Counted from the stretch's first letter, positions 1 through 7,675 are shown. The stretch: 15,140 bases of DNA from Hyphomicrobium_A sp964405975 (GCA_964405975.1 CAYOPW010000056.1:1-15140), one strand, 5' to 3'. The notes: generated by a model not told the origin, from the letters alone. A program made the numbers and translations.

Positions 1-894
1 CTGCGCTCCGAATACCCGCACGCCCTCGCCGTTTTGCGCGAAGCCATCGAGGTCGCCAAGGCGGCCAGCTGGCTCGGTCCCGCGATCCAAGGTTCGTCCT
101 ACGAGTTTGAGCTCTTCGTGCGTGTAGGGGCCGGCGCCTACATTTGCGGCGAAGAGACCTCGATGCTGGATAGCCTCGAGGGCAAGCGCGGCATGGTGCG
201 TTATAAGCCGCCGCTGCCGGCGATCGAGGGACTTTTTGGCAAGCCCACCGTCATCAACAACGTGATCAGCCTCGCTTCAGTGCCAATCATTCTCGCCAAG
301 GGTGGCGAATATTATCGCGACTTCGGCGTCGGCAAGTCGCGCGGCACGCTTGCCTTTCAGCTCGCCGGAAACGTCAAGCGAGGCGGCCTCATCGAGAAAG
401 CGTTCGGGGTCACCGCGCGCGAGCTCATCGAAGACTACGGCGGCGGCACGCGGTCCGGCCGACCGGTGCGCGCAGTGCAGTTCGGGGGGCCGCTTGGCAG
501 CTACTTGCCCGAGTCGAAGCTCGATACCCCGATGGACTACGAGGCATTCGTTGCCGAAGACGCTATGGTCGGACACGGAGGTGTTGTCGTGTTCGACGAC
601 ACGGTGGACATGGCTCAGCAAGCCCGCTTCGCAATGGAATTTTGCGTGATCGAGTCTTGTGGCAAGTGTACGCCGTGCCGTATCGGTTCGGTACGCGGGG
701 TCGAAGTGATCGACCGCATCATTGATGACGTTGATCGCGAGAACAACATCGAATTGCTCAAAGACCTCTGCAATACGATGGTCGATGGATCGCTGTGCGC
801 CATGGGCGGGCTTACTCCCATGCCGGTGATGAGCGCACTTAATCACTTCCCCGAAGATTTTAATCGCCCGGCGCGAGCCGAGGCTGCTGAATGA
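1..894 (+). CDS. fdsB: NAD-dependent formate dehydrogenase beta subunit (FMN/NAD diaphorase), 3' part
   Basis: This is the C-terminal 297 residues of a NuoF-like subunit. It is open in frame from base 1, so the start and the N-terminal thioredoxin-like domain lie left of the window. The NADH/FMN-binding signature GAGAYICGEET is at visible residues 43-53, followed by EGKRG, KPP and GLFGKPTVINNV. The [4Fe-4S] motif ESCGKCTPC gives Cys220, Cys223 and Cys226, and the distant fourth ligand is Cys266 in GSLCAMGG. In the family this subunit takes electrons from the FdsA Fe-S chain onto FMN and reduces NAD+ in the cytoplasm. The next gene, fdsA, starts 22 bases after the TGA stop, and this order marks an fds operon rather than a nuo operon. 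A NuoF or hydrogenase HoxF relative is the alternative; the fdsA-fdhD-fdsD neighbours argue against both. Confidence 0.95.
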   Translation: MRSEYPHALAVLREAIEVAKAASWLGPAIQGSSYEFELFVRVGAGAYICGEETSMLDSLEGKRGMVRYKPPLPAIEGLFGKPTVINNVISLASVPIILAKGGEYYRDFGVGKSRGTLAFQLAGNVKRGGLIEKAFGVTARELIEDYGGGTRSGRPVRAVQFGGPLGSYLPESKLDTPMDYEAFVAEDAMVGHGGVVVFDDTVDMAQQARFAMEFCVIESCGKCTPCRIGSVRGVEVIDRIIDDVDRENNIELLKDLCNTMVDGSLCAMGGLTPMPVMSALNHFPEDFNRPARAEAAE

Positions 895-916
895 TCGAAT
901 AAGAAGAGGCCCTGCC

Positions 917-3820
917 ATGACGAGCGAAACGAAGACGATGACGCTCATCAAAGAAACAGACTACGGCACACCAGCCAGTCACTCCAATAAATTGGTGACG
1001 CTGGAGATCGATGGTCAGACCGTTACCGTCCCTGAGGGCACGACGATCATGCGAGCGGCGGCCGAGCTTGGCATCATGGTGCCGAAGCTGTGCGCCACCG
1101 ACAGCGTCGAGGCCTTCGGCTCCTGCCGGCTCTGCCTTGTCGAGATCGAGGGTCGTAGAGGCACGCCTGCATCCTGCACGACGCTTGTGGCGCAGGGCAT
1201 CAAAGTCACGACCCAGAATGAGCGGCTGGCGCGCATTCGCAATGGCGTGATGGAACTTTACATTTCTGACCACCCGCTCGACTGTTTGACCTGCGCTGCC
1301 AACGGAGATTGCGAGTTGCAGGACATGGCCGGCGCAGTGGGCTTGCGTGACGTGCGCTACGGCTACGAAGGCGAGAACCACGTCTTTGCGCGCCAGAATG
1401 GCGAGGCAAACCCGCTCTACCTACCCAAGGACGTGAGCAACCCTTATTTCCATTTTGAACCGTCGAAGTGCATCGTGTGCTCGCGCTGCGTGCGCGCCTG
1501 CGAGGAGGTGCAAGGAACCTTCGCGCTTACCATCGATGGGCGTGGCTTCGCCTCGCATGTGGCGGCGGGTGTGGATGAGGACTTCCTCGATTCGGAATGC
1601 GTATCGTGCGGCGCCTGCGTGCAAGCCTGCCCTACGGCTACGCTGATTGAAAAGTCAATCGTTGACTATGGCCAGCCTGAGCACAGTGTGGTGACGACCT
1701 GCGCCTACTGCGGTGTCGGCTGCGCGTTCAAGGCGGAGATGCAGGGCGACACAGTCGTGCGCATGATGCCGTATAAGGATGGTGGTGCAAACGAGGGCCA
1801 CTCCTGCGTCAAAGGACGCTTTGCCTTTGGCTACGCGACCCACAAAGATCGCATGCTCAACCCGATGATCCGCGAGCGCATCACGGACCCGTGGAAGACC
1901 GTTACGTGGGACGAGGCGATAAAGTTCACCGCAGACCGCTTCAAGGCCGTTCAGAAAAAGTATGGCCGTGGCTCGATCGGCGGCATCACATCGTCGCGTA
2001 CAACGAACGAAGAGGTCTACATCGTCCAGCGCATGGTGCGCGCGGCATTTGGCAACAATAACGTCGACACTTGCGCCCGCGTTTGCCACTCGCCGACAGG
2101 CTATGGCCTGAAAGCGACCTTCGGTGAATCTGCCGGCACGCAAGATTTCAAGAGTGTCGATCAGTCCGATGTGATCATGATCATCGGCGCCAACCCAACC
2201 GACGGGCACCCGGTCTTTGCCTCACGCATGAAGAAGCGCCTGCGGGAAGGGGCGAAGCTTATCGTTGTCGATCCACGCCGCATCGACATGGTGCGCAGCC
2301 CGCACGTCGAAGCAGATTTCCACCTACAGCTGAAACCCGGCACCAACGTCGCCGTTGTCAACGCCCTGTGCCACGTCGTTGCCGTTGAGAAGTTGATCGA
2401 CCGCAGCTTTGTCGCCGCACGCTGCGAGTCTGAGGACTTCAAGCTTTGGGAAACCTTTATCAAGGATCCGAAGAACTCGCCGGAGACACTGGAACCCGTG
2501 ACGGGTATCCCCGCAGCCGACATCCGCGCGGCCGCGCGTCTCTTTGCAACTGGTGGCAACGCCGCGATCTACTATGGCCTCGGCGTCACTGAGCATAGCC
2601 AGGGCTCGACCATGGTCATGGCAATGGCTAACCTCGCGATGGCGACGGGCAACCTTGGCCGCGAAGGCGTGGGCGTGAATCCCCTGCGCGGTCAAAACAA
2701 CGTGCAGGGCTCGTGCGACATGGGCTCGTTCCCGCATGAGTATCCTGGCTATCGCCACGTTTCAGATACGGCAACGCGTAAGCTGTTCGAGTCGCTTTGG
2801 GATAGGAAGCTCGACCCTGAGCCGGGCCTGCGGATCCCCAACATGTTTGACGAAGCCAGTGCCGGCACATTCAAGGGCCTGTTCGTCCAAGGCGAGGACA
2901 TTGCGCAGTCCGACCCCAACACGCAGCATGTTACGCACGCGCTTGAATCGCTGGAAATCCTGGTCGTCCAGGACCTGTTCCTCAACGAGACGGCAGCATT
3001 CGCGCACGTGTTCCTGCCAGGTACCTCCTTCCTGGAGAAAGACGGCACGTTCACCAACGCCGAGCGCCGCGTCAATCTCGTGCGGAAAGTGATGAAAGAG
3101 CAGCAGGGCATGGCTGAATGGGAGATCGTCAGCCGCATCGCCACTGAGATGGGCTACCCCATGAAGTATGCGTCCGCATCAGCAATCATGGATGAGATTG
3201 CCAGCGTCACGCCAACCTTCCGCGGTATCAGCTTCGAGAAGCTCGATCGCCTAGGCAGCATACAATGGCCGTGTGACGACGACGCGCCGGAAGGCACCCC
3301 TGTTATGCACGTCTCGGAGTTCACACGCGGCAAGGGCCGCTTCATGCTCACCGAGTTCGTACCGACCGACGAGCGCACCAACCGCAACTTCCCGCTCGTC
3401 CTAACCACCGGCCGCATTTTGAGCCAGTACAATGTTGGTGCACAGACGCGGCGCACCGAGAACGTCGTTTGGCACACCGAAGACATTCTGGAACTGCATC
3501 CACACGATGCGGAGGTGCGCGGCATCAAGGATGGCTCAATGGCATCGCTCACAAGCCGCATGGGTGGAACCACTTTGCGCGTAAAGATCACCGATCGCAT
3601 GCCGCCAGGTGTCGTCTACACAACCTTCCACTTTCCCGAGAGCGGCGCGAACGTGATCACGACCGAGAACTCCGACTGGGCGACCAATTGCCCTGAGTAT
3701 AAGGTCACAGCCGTTCAGGTTATGCCGTCGAACCAGCCGTCTGAATGGCAGACCGAGTGGGAAGAGCGCGAACGCCAGAACAAGCGCATCGCCGATGCGC
3801 CACTTGTGGCGGCGGAGTAG
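917..3820 (+). CDS. fdsA: NAD-dependent formate dehydrogenase alpha subunit (molybdenum, Fe-S)
   Basis: This 967-residue catalytic subunit oxidises formate to CO2 at a bis-MGD molybdenum centre. A NuoG-like N-terminus holds a [2Fe-2S] site (Cys59, 70, 73, 87) and a His119/Cys123/Cys126/Cys132 cluster site. Two ferredoxin-type CxxCxxCxxxC motifs follow (Cys185-195 and Cys228-238). The molybdopterin oxidoreductase domain begins with its own cluster site (Cys262, 265, 269, 297), and Lys299 sits where Lys44 lies in E. coli FdhF. The Mo ligand is Cys390, followed by His391, in CARVCH. It aligns with the selenocysteine of FdhF, so this is the Cys-type enzyme. The ATG at 917 is chosen because GAAGAGG lies just upstream. 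ATG 938 (MTLIKETDYGTP) resembles the start of many homologues and is a real alternative. Length and cofactor sites look intact. Confidence 0.97.
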   Translation: MTSETKTMTLIKETDYGTPASHSNKLVTLEIDGQTVTVPEGTTIMRAAAELGIMVPKLCATDSVEAFGSCRLCLVEIEGRRGTPASCTTLVAQGIKVTTQNERLARIRNGVMELYISDHPLDCLTCAANGDCELQDMAGAVGLRDVRYGYEGENHVFARQNGEANPLYLPKDVSNPYFHFEPSKCIVCSRCVRACEEVQGTFALTIDGRGFASHVAAGVDEDFLDSECVSCGACVQACPTATLIEKSIVDYGQPEHSVVTTCAYCGVGCAFKAEMQGDTVVRMMPYKDGGANEGHSCVKGRFAFGYATHKDRMLNPMIRERITDPWKTVTWDEAIKFTADRFKAVQKKYGRGSIGGITSSRTTNEEVYIVQRMVRAAFGNNNVDTCARVCHSPTGYGLKATFGESAGTQDFKSVDQSDVIMIIGANPTDGHPVFASRMKKRLREGAKLIVVDPRRIDMVRSPHVEADFHLQLKPGTNVAVVNALCHVVAVEKLIDRSFVAARCESEDFKLWETFIKDPKNSPETLEPVTGIPAADIRAAARLFATGGNAAIYYGLGVTEHSQGSTMVMAMANLAMATGNLGREGVGVNPLRGQNNVQGSCDMGSFPHEYPGYRHVSDTATRKLFESLWDRKLDPEPGLRIPNMFDEASAGTFKGLFVQGEDIAQSDPNTQHVTHALESLEILVVQDLFLNETAAFAHVFLPGTSFLEKDGTFTNAERRVNLVRKVMKEQQGMAEWEIVSRIATEMGYPMKYASASAIMDEIASVTPTFRGISFEKLDRLGSIQWPCDDDAPEGTPVMHVSEFTRGKGRFMLTEFVPTDERTNRNFPLVLTTGRILSQYNVGAQTRRTENVVWHTEDILELHPHDAEVRGIKDGSMASLTSRMGGTTLRVKITDRMPPGVVYTTFHFPESGANVITTENSDWATNCPEYKVTAVQVMPSNQPSEWQTEWEERERQNKRIADAPLVAAE

Positions 3821-3844
3821 CGCCAGCGAGGCGACGACGGCCCT

Positions 3845-4666
3845 ATGACCGCCATGGCAAAGTCTGGCGAACTATTTGAAGCGCCCTCGTCGCTGTGCTC
3901 ACGACAAGTCGAGGGTGCTGCTGTTGATGCCGAGGGCAACGAGTCGGCGATAACGTGGCAGTTGCCCGAGGAAGTGCCGGTGGCACTTCAGATTAACTCA
4001 ACGCCCTATACGGTGATGATGGCAACCCCTGCGAACCTCGCGGATTTTGGTGTGGGTTTCGCGCTTGGCGAAGGGATCGTCGAAAAGCACGAGCATATTC
4101 GCGGCGTGCTTGCCATGCCCGTCGAAAACGGCCTTGCCGTGGACATCGCCGTCGATGAAGGCGCGCTCGACGCTGCGCGCATGCCGCGCCGCTCCATCGA
4201 AGGCCGCTCAGGATGCGGGCTGTGTGGTGTCGAAAACATCGCCGACGTAGTGCGCATCACAAAGGCAGTCCCTAAAGGAGACCGCCCCTCACCCGCGGCA
4301 ATTTTGAAGGCTGCGGATGGATTGCAGGAACTCCAGCCCATGAATCGGCTCAATCACTCCGTCCATGGCGCCGCCTGGGTGTCGCTGTCAGGCAAGGTTA
4401 TGATTGTACGCGAGGATGTTGGCCGTCATAACGCGCTCGATAAACTCATCGGCGCACTGTTCCAGGCCGGCACGGACCTTTCAACGGGATTCGTACTGAT
4501 GACCAGCCGCTGCAGCTTTGAGCTGGTGCAAAAGGCGGCCACCGTCGGCATCGGCGCCCTCGTGACGGTTTCGGCACCTACCGCTCTCGCACTTGAGATT
4601 GCGCAGAAAGCCCGTATGTTCCTCGCCGCCCTTGGCGACCGGAGCATCGTCGTCTTTAACCGTTAG
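3845..4666 (+). CDS. fdhD: FdhD/FdsC: formate dehydrogenase sulfurtransferase and cofactor chaperone
   Basis: This 273-residue protein matches the FdhD family throughout. The catalytic pair CGLC is at Cys124 and Cys127, within GRSGCGLCGVEN. Conserved downstream blocks are EDVGRHNALDKLIG and MTSRCSFELVQKAA. In E. coli, FdhD passes sulfur from IscS to the bis-MGD cofactor, which formate dehydrogenase needs for activity. The Rhodobacter capsulatus homologue, FdsC, binds the cofactor for FdsA. Its place 24 bases after fdsA fits a dedicated maturation role. The upstream GAGG (3828-3831) is rather far from ATG 3845, and the in-frame ATG at 3854 is possible, so the first three residues are uncertain. 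Nothing suggests damage or transfer. Confidence 0.95.
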   Translation: MTAMAKSGELFEAPSSLCSRQVEGAAVDAEGNESAITWQLPEEVPVALQINSTPYTVMMATPANLADFGVGFALGEGIVEKHEHIRGVLAMPVENGLAVDIAVDEGALDAARMPRRSIEGRSGCGLCGVENIADVVRITKAVPKGDRPSPAAILKAADGLQELQPMNRLNHSVHGAAWVSLSGKVMIVREDVGRHNALDKLIGALFQAGTDLSTGFVLMTSRCSFELVQKAATVGIGALVTVSAPTALALEIAQKARMFLAALGDRSIVVFNR

Positions 4667-4698
4667 GCTTGCAAATAGAGAGGCCGGAGTAACGCCGC

Positions 4699-4914
4699 AT
4701 GGAGAACCGTGACATGATCCGCATGGCCAATCAGATCGCGGCCTTCTTCGAGGCGTATCCGCGGCCCGACGCCCTTAAGGGCATCGACGACCACCTCAAG
4801 AAGTTCTGGGATCCCAGGATGCGCAAGCAATTAACAGAGTACGTCGACGGCGGCGGTAAGGATCTTTCCCCACTTGTCATCGCTGCAGTTGCTAACAAGA
4901 CCAAGGCTTCCTAG
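4699..4914 (+). CDS. fdsD: NAD-dependent formate dehydrogenase delta subunit
   Basis: This 71-residue protein has the look of FdsD: an N-terminal MIRMANQIAAFF segment, then KGIDDHLKKFWDPRMRKQL and a C-terminal LSPLVIAAV. FdsD is a small soluble partner found at the end of fds operons. It associates with the FdsGBA complex and appears to help assembly or stability; it carries no cofactor ligands, and no cysteine is present here. GGAG at 4686-4689 stands nine bases before the ATG and supports this start. The in-frame ATG at 4714 (MIRMANQ) is a weaker alternative. The gene lies 32 bases after fdhD and is the last of the operon. No clear intrinsic terminator follows it. Confidence 0.93.
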   Translation: MENRDMIRMANQIAAFFEAYPRPDALKGIDDHLKKFWDPRMRKQLTEYVDGGGKDLSPLVIAAVANKTKAS

Positions 4915-4957
4915 GCATATTTGGTTATTCGTCATATCAGAGACTTAACTGTCCCGC

Positions 4958-4986
4958 TTGCCGATTGTCCGAACCCGTCTTAAGCT
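4958..4986 (+). promoter_or_regulatory. Weak candidate promoter upstream of the YbaK-like gene
   Basis: TTGCCG at 4958-4963 is separated by 17 bases from TAAGCT at 4981-4986. The -35 half is fair for an alphaproteobacterial sigma-70 site (CTTG core), but the -10 half matches poorly. If real, the transcript would start near 4993 and carry a leader of about 180 bases that includes all three inverted repeats below. This is a guess from spacing and position only. Confidence 0.2.
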
Positions 4987-5011
4987 TTCTCCATAGCGAC
5001 TGGCCGGCAAA

Positions 5012-5025
5012 CTGCGCCGCCGCAG
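5012..5025. repeat. Short inverted repeat (5-bp stem, 4-base loop)
   Basis: CTGCG (5012-5016) and CGCAG (5021-5025) are perfect complements around the loop CCGC. It is the first of three inverted repeats between fdsD and the YbaK-like gene. No T-run follows, so it is not a typical rho-independent terminator for the formate dehydrogenase operon. A 5-bp GC-rich palindrome can arise by chance. Confidence 0.4.
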
Positions 5026-5057
5026 GCTCCTGGCCGATCGACCGCCAGTGACGAGAG

Positions 5058-5102
5058 TCAATGTCTCCCGCCGGCAGGCGGCCTTCGATGAGCCGACATT
5101 GA
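5058..5102. repeat. Nested inverted repeat (8-bp outer arm, 5-bp inner hairpin)
   Basis: TCAATGTC (5058-5065) and GACATTGA (5095-5102) are perfect 8-bp complements. Between them CCGCC (5068-5072) and GGCGG (5077-5081) form a 5-bp stem with a GGCA loop. The element lies 70 bases before the start codon of the YbaK-like gene. No T-tract follows it. It could be a folded 5' leader, a protein-binding palindrome or an intergenic repeat; the sequence does not decide. Confidence 0.5.
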
Positions 5103-5107
5103 GCGAC

Positions 5108-5146
5108 GCCTAGAGCATCGACGGTGCAGCGCGCGGTGCGCTAGGC
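5108..5146. repeat. Inverted repeat just before the Shine-Dalgarno of the YbaK-like gene
   Basis: GCCTAG (5108-5113) and CTAGGC (5141-5146) are perfect complements around 27 bases that contain CGGTGC twice (5122-5127 and 5134-5139). A run of eight A residues follows at about 5150, then the GGAGGAG Shine-Dalgarno sequence at 5161. It starts only six bases after the nested repeat ends, so the two could fold as tandem stem-loops in one leader. Confidence 0.4.
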
Positions 5147-5171
5147 CAGAAAAAAAAGCTGGAGGAGTGCC

Positions 5172-5642
5172 ATGGGTATTGCATTGACGTTGCGGGATTA
5201 TCTCGACGACAAGCACGTCGATTACGACGTGATGGTGCACAAGCGCACGCAGTGCGCTCAGGATACGGCGCGGGCGAGCCACGTGCCGGCAGAACGAATG
5301 GCCAAGGCCGTCGTATTGACGCGCGAAGGCGGCTTTTTGCTGGCAGTCGTGCCGGCAAGCGCAAAGGTTCAGTTGGATACGATTGAGAAGATGCTGCACT
5401 GCCGCGTCGAAATGGCGACAGAGGAAGAGATAGGCATGCTGTTTCCGGATTGCGAAACGGGAGCCGTGCCGCCGTTGGCGGAACCTTATGCCGTGGATGT
5501 TTTTGTCGACGAACGCCTCGATGACCAACCGGATATCTATCTGGAGGGTGGCGATCACCGCAGCCTAATTCACATTCCCGGTTCGCAGTTCCGCGCGCTC
5601 ACAAAGAACGTACGTCACGCGCGAATTTCGGCACCGACCTGA
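5172..5642 (+). CDS. YbaK/ProX-type aminoacyl-tRNA deacylase-like protein
   Basis: This 156-residue protein matches the single-domain YbaK/EbsC/ProX fold in length and pattern. Visible marks are MAKAVVL with the conserved lysine (Lys45) and the glycine/proline loop GAVPPL at 97-102. A short strand then leads to DIYLEGGDHRSLIHI. Family members hydrolyse mischarged tRNAs in trans, such as Cys-, Ala- or Ser-tRNAPro, in the cytoplasm. Which tRNA this one edits cannot be read from the sequence, and some relatives have no known substrate. GGAGGAG at 5161-5167 fixes the start at ATG 5172. The gene stands alone, with 257 bases before it and 282 bases to the next gene, and its leader holds three inverted repeats. 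Confidence 0.85.
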   Translation: MGIALTLRDYLDDKHVDYDVMVHKRTQCAQDTARASHVPAERMAKAVVLTREGGFLLAVVPASAKVQLDTIEKMLHCRVEMATEEEIGMLFPDCETGAVPPLAEPYAVDVFVDERLDDQPDIYLEGGDHRSLIHIPGSQFRALTKNVRHARISAPT

Positions 5643-5787
5643 AGCCGTAGCGCGAGAAGAACGGGCGCCAAGACGCCTCGTAGCCGCTCATGCGCTGCGA
5701 CGGCTTTAGCTCGCAAGCACGTAATCGCGCGGCTTCTAGAGAACGGGGAGGCAAATGCTGTCAAAGCCATGATCCTGGCTTGCGCAC

Positions 5788-5815
5788 GGCTACGCTATGC
5801 AGAATGTGCGTAGCC
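5788..5815. repeat. Stem-loop in the spacer after the YbaK-like gene (8-bp perfect stem)
   Basis: GGCTACGC (5788-5795) and GCGTAGCC (5808-5815) are perfect complements around a 12-base loop. CGCAC (5783-5787) can also pair with GTGCG (5806-5810), giving a competing fold. No T-run follows, so it is not a clear intrinsic terminator. The rest of the 282-base spacer (5643-5924) shows only a weaker ATATCC/GGATAT pair (5845-5865) and no convincing gene. Confidence 0.5.
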
Positions 5816-5911
5816 TCATCGGAGAGACTTGATCAACGGAGCGCATATCCCATTTTGATGGATATCGAGACAGGCAGCACAATTGCGCAGCGCACTATTC
5901 ACGAGGTCAGC

Positions 5912-5918
5912 AGGAGGT
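5912..5918 (+). promoter_or_regulatory. Strong Shine-Dalgarno sequence that fixes the start of the small gene
   Basis: AGGAGGT is a full match to the anti-Shine-Dalgarno core and lies six bases before ATG 5925. It is the reason for preferring this ATG over the in-frame TTG at 5883, which would add 14 residues. Confidence 0.8.
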
Positions 5919-5924
5919 AGTGTT

Positions 5925-6107
5925 ATGCATGTGATTGAGATTCAGGAGCACGCACGCAAGCTACAGGATGCCCACGGCGAAAAGGCCGTATTAGAGGCGG
6001 CGCAAAAGGCGCGCGAGATGGAGGCAGCGGGCGACCGGGAACAAGCCGAAACTTGGCGCCGCATCGAAGCCGCACTAATGCAGATGCGAGGGCCTCACTT
6101 AAGCTGA
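5925..6107 (+). CDS. Small conserved-looking protein of unknown function (60 residues)
   Basis: I do not recognise a named family. The 60-residue product begins MHVIEIQEHARKLQDAHG and is rich in Ala, Glu, Arg and Gln. From about residue 8 to 52 it reads as a highly charged amphipathic helix or helical pair with a turn at AAGDREQ (34-40). It ends MRGPHLS. There is no signal peptide, membrane segment or cysteine, so a soluble cytoplasmic helical protein is likely. The near-perfect Shine-Dalgarno sequence and coherent helical composition argue that it is translated. Similar short helical proteins, annotated only as hypothetical, are familiar from Hyphomicrobiales genomes; this is recollection, not a search. 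It converges on the TolC-like gene, with only 19 bases between the two stops and no visible terminator. Confidence 0.75.
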   Translation: MHVIEIQEHARKLQDAHGEKAVLEAAQKAREMEAAGDREQAETWRRIEAALMQMRGPHLS

Positions 6108-6126
6108 ATGAACACGGGGCAGCGTT

Positions 6127-7617
6127 CTATTTGGGCACCGGCTCCCAGCCCTGATCATATTCATAGTAGTGGCTCTCTGGCTTGATTTCCGTGTGCCAGA
6201 GCAGGTGCCGCGCGGAGTGATCAACCTCACCGGCATCGTAGATTGCGATGGGGAGCTTGAGGTACGCCGCCGTGAGGCGTCCGATGGCTTGCAGCAACGT
6301 GTAGTTTGCAACGACGAGATTCCGATGGTCGATGGTGAGCTGAACCTGCGCCGTCAAATAATCCTGTTCAGCATTAAGAACGTCCTGAACTGTCCGGGTG
6401 CCGGCCTTTTGCTCACGGCGAACGCCCGCAAGCGCAACCTTGTTTGAGTCAACGGACGCTTGGTCTGCAATCAACTGAGCTTGTATCGAATTTACTTGCG
6501 ACCACGCTGAGACAACCGAGCTTTGCGTTTGCTGGCGCGCTTGACGGAGCTGCTCTTGCCGTTGAATTTGAATCTGCTTGGCTTGGCGCACCTGCGAAGT
6601 AACCCTTCCACCCTGATAGAACGGCACCGTGACACCGACTAACGCCGACGCCTCTCTTGCGAAGTCGACCCCTTCAACAGGATTGTACTCATCCTCATAT
6701 TTTAGCTGGACATTGACTTCCGGCAGGAGCTGGCCTCTTAGCTGGGCCACAGATTTGACCGCAGCAACTTCCTGGAAGAATGCTGAACCAATCGAAGGAT
6801 TCTCGAATTGCGCAATCTCCTGCGATTCTTGCTGCGATCCTGGCAGCAAATGATCGATTGAGGCCGGCGTGAATAGGTGGTCTGCGGGATGACCGATAAC
6901 CTCCTCATAGTTTGCCAAGCTTGATTGGTACTGCGCCTTAGCCGCTTCAAGAGATGCTACGGCACTGGCGCGGCTCGCTTTTGACTGCGCTAGATCGGTG
7001 CTGGTCAATTCACCGGCATCGAACTGGCGCTGATTGGAGGCTTCGTAGTCAGTGAGCACCCTTACATTGTTTTCGCGCAGCCGAACGATGGCCTGGTTCT
7101 GCACCACGTCCATGTAGGCGGTGACCGCACTCAGCAGCGTCGACTGCTCGGTGTTGCGTAAGTCCTCCCGCGCCGCCAATGCGTTCGCCTCTGCCTCGCG
7201 GATCGAATTGATGTTTTGAAACCCCTTGAAGACCTGCTGTTGCAGCGTCACAGAATACCCATAGGGATGGTCGTCACCCTCAATCTTGGCGTCGGGAACG
7301 TTAAACGGGATGATTTTACTGACCGAGCTACCGTCGATTTCGAATTCCGTGTGCTTGTAGCCCGCAGCCGCATTGCCAAAGATCTGTGGAAGAAGAGCAG
7401 ACCTGGCTTGTGAGATGTTTTCGTCTGTCGCGCGCGTTGAAGCTCGCTGGGCCAAGAGCTGAGGATTGCCAAAATAGGCCGAGACCAGCGCCTCATCCAA
7501 CGATTCAGCGCGCGCCGCACCACTCGCGGCCAATATCAGTGCCGCGAGCAATACCTTGATCGGCAAATGCATTTGACGCTGGGCCCTGCTCCCAGCGTCC
7601 GCAACAATGCTTGCCAT
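6127..7617 (-). CDS. TolC-family outer-membrane efflux channel
   Basis: This 496-residue outer-membrane factor is the exit duct for the pump encoded upstream on the same strand. The mature part begins ESLDEALVSAYFGNPQL, typical of TolC proteins. The helical repeats carry family patterns such as NISQARSALLPQIFG, QAIVRLRENNVRVL and, in the second half, RTVQDVLNAEQDYLTAQVQL. A signal peptide is clear (hydrophobic core LLAALILAASG, likely cut after ARA at residue 37). The start is uncertain. ATG 7617 has a GGGGAGG only one base upstream, probably too close. ATG 7572 (MHLPIKVLL) gives a more normal signal peptide but has a poor Shine-Dalgarno sequence. A 216-base gap with an inverted repeat separates it from the RND gene. 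Type I secretion TolC proteins are close relatives, but context favours RND efflux. Confidence 0.92.
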   Translation of the reverse strand: MASIVADAGSRAQRQMHLPIKVLLAALILAASGAARAESLDEALVSAYFGNPQLLAQRASTRATDENISQARSALLPQIFGNAAAGYKHTEFEIDGSSVSKIIPFNVPDAKIEGDDHPYGYSVTLQQQVFKGFQNINSIREAEANALAAREDLRNTEQSTLLSAVTAYMDVVQNQAIVRLRENNVRVLTDYEASNQRQFDAGELTSTDLAQSKASRASAVASLEAAKAQYQSSLANYEEVIGHPADHLFTPASIDHLLPGSQQESQEIAQFENPSIGSAFFQEVAAVKSVAQLRGQLLPEVNVQLKYEDEYNPVEGVDFAREASALVGVTVPFYQGGRVTSQVRQAKQIQIQRQEQLRQARQQTQSSVVSAWSQVNSIQAQLIADQASVDSNKVALAGVRREQKAGTRTVQDVLNAEQDYLTAQVQLTIDHRNLVVANYTLLQAIGRLTAAYLKLPIAIYDAGEVDHSARHLLWHTEIKPESHYYEYDQGWEPVPK

Positions 7618-7675
7618 GCCTCCCCCAGAGCTCGACCCGCCGCAACGAGCGATTTTGCGTAATGGCAGAACGCGC

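Noticed and set aside
277..951. A 224-codon open frame on the - strand across fdsB and the fdsA start
   Set aside because: It is a shadow of two strongly recognised genes and has no recognisable motif or ribosome site.
2063..2089. Possible selenocysteine site in the formate dehydrogenase alpha subunit
   Set aside because: The Mo-ligand codon is TGC (cysteine), not TGA; this is the ordinary Cys-type enzyme.
1..3820. Complex I (NuoF-NuoG) rather than formate dehydrogenase
   Set aside because: The alpha subunit keeps the formate dehydrogenase CARVCH active site, which NuoG lacks, and fdhD and fdsD follow it.
4915..5030. Intrinsic terminator for the formate dehydrogenase operon
   Set aside because: The only clear hairpin (5012-5025) has no T-run after it; no GC stem plus T-tract was found after fdsD.
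5690..5920. A 76-codon + strand frame in the spacer before the small gene
   Set aside because: No ribosome site, odd composition rich in Arg, Ser and Cys, and it covers the stem-loop region; it is probably a chance frame.
5883..5924. N-terminal extension of the small protein from TTG 5883
   Set aside because: The strong Shine-Dalgarno sequence at 5912-5918 lies inside the extension and points to ATG 5925.
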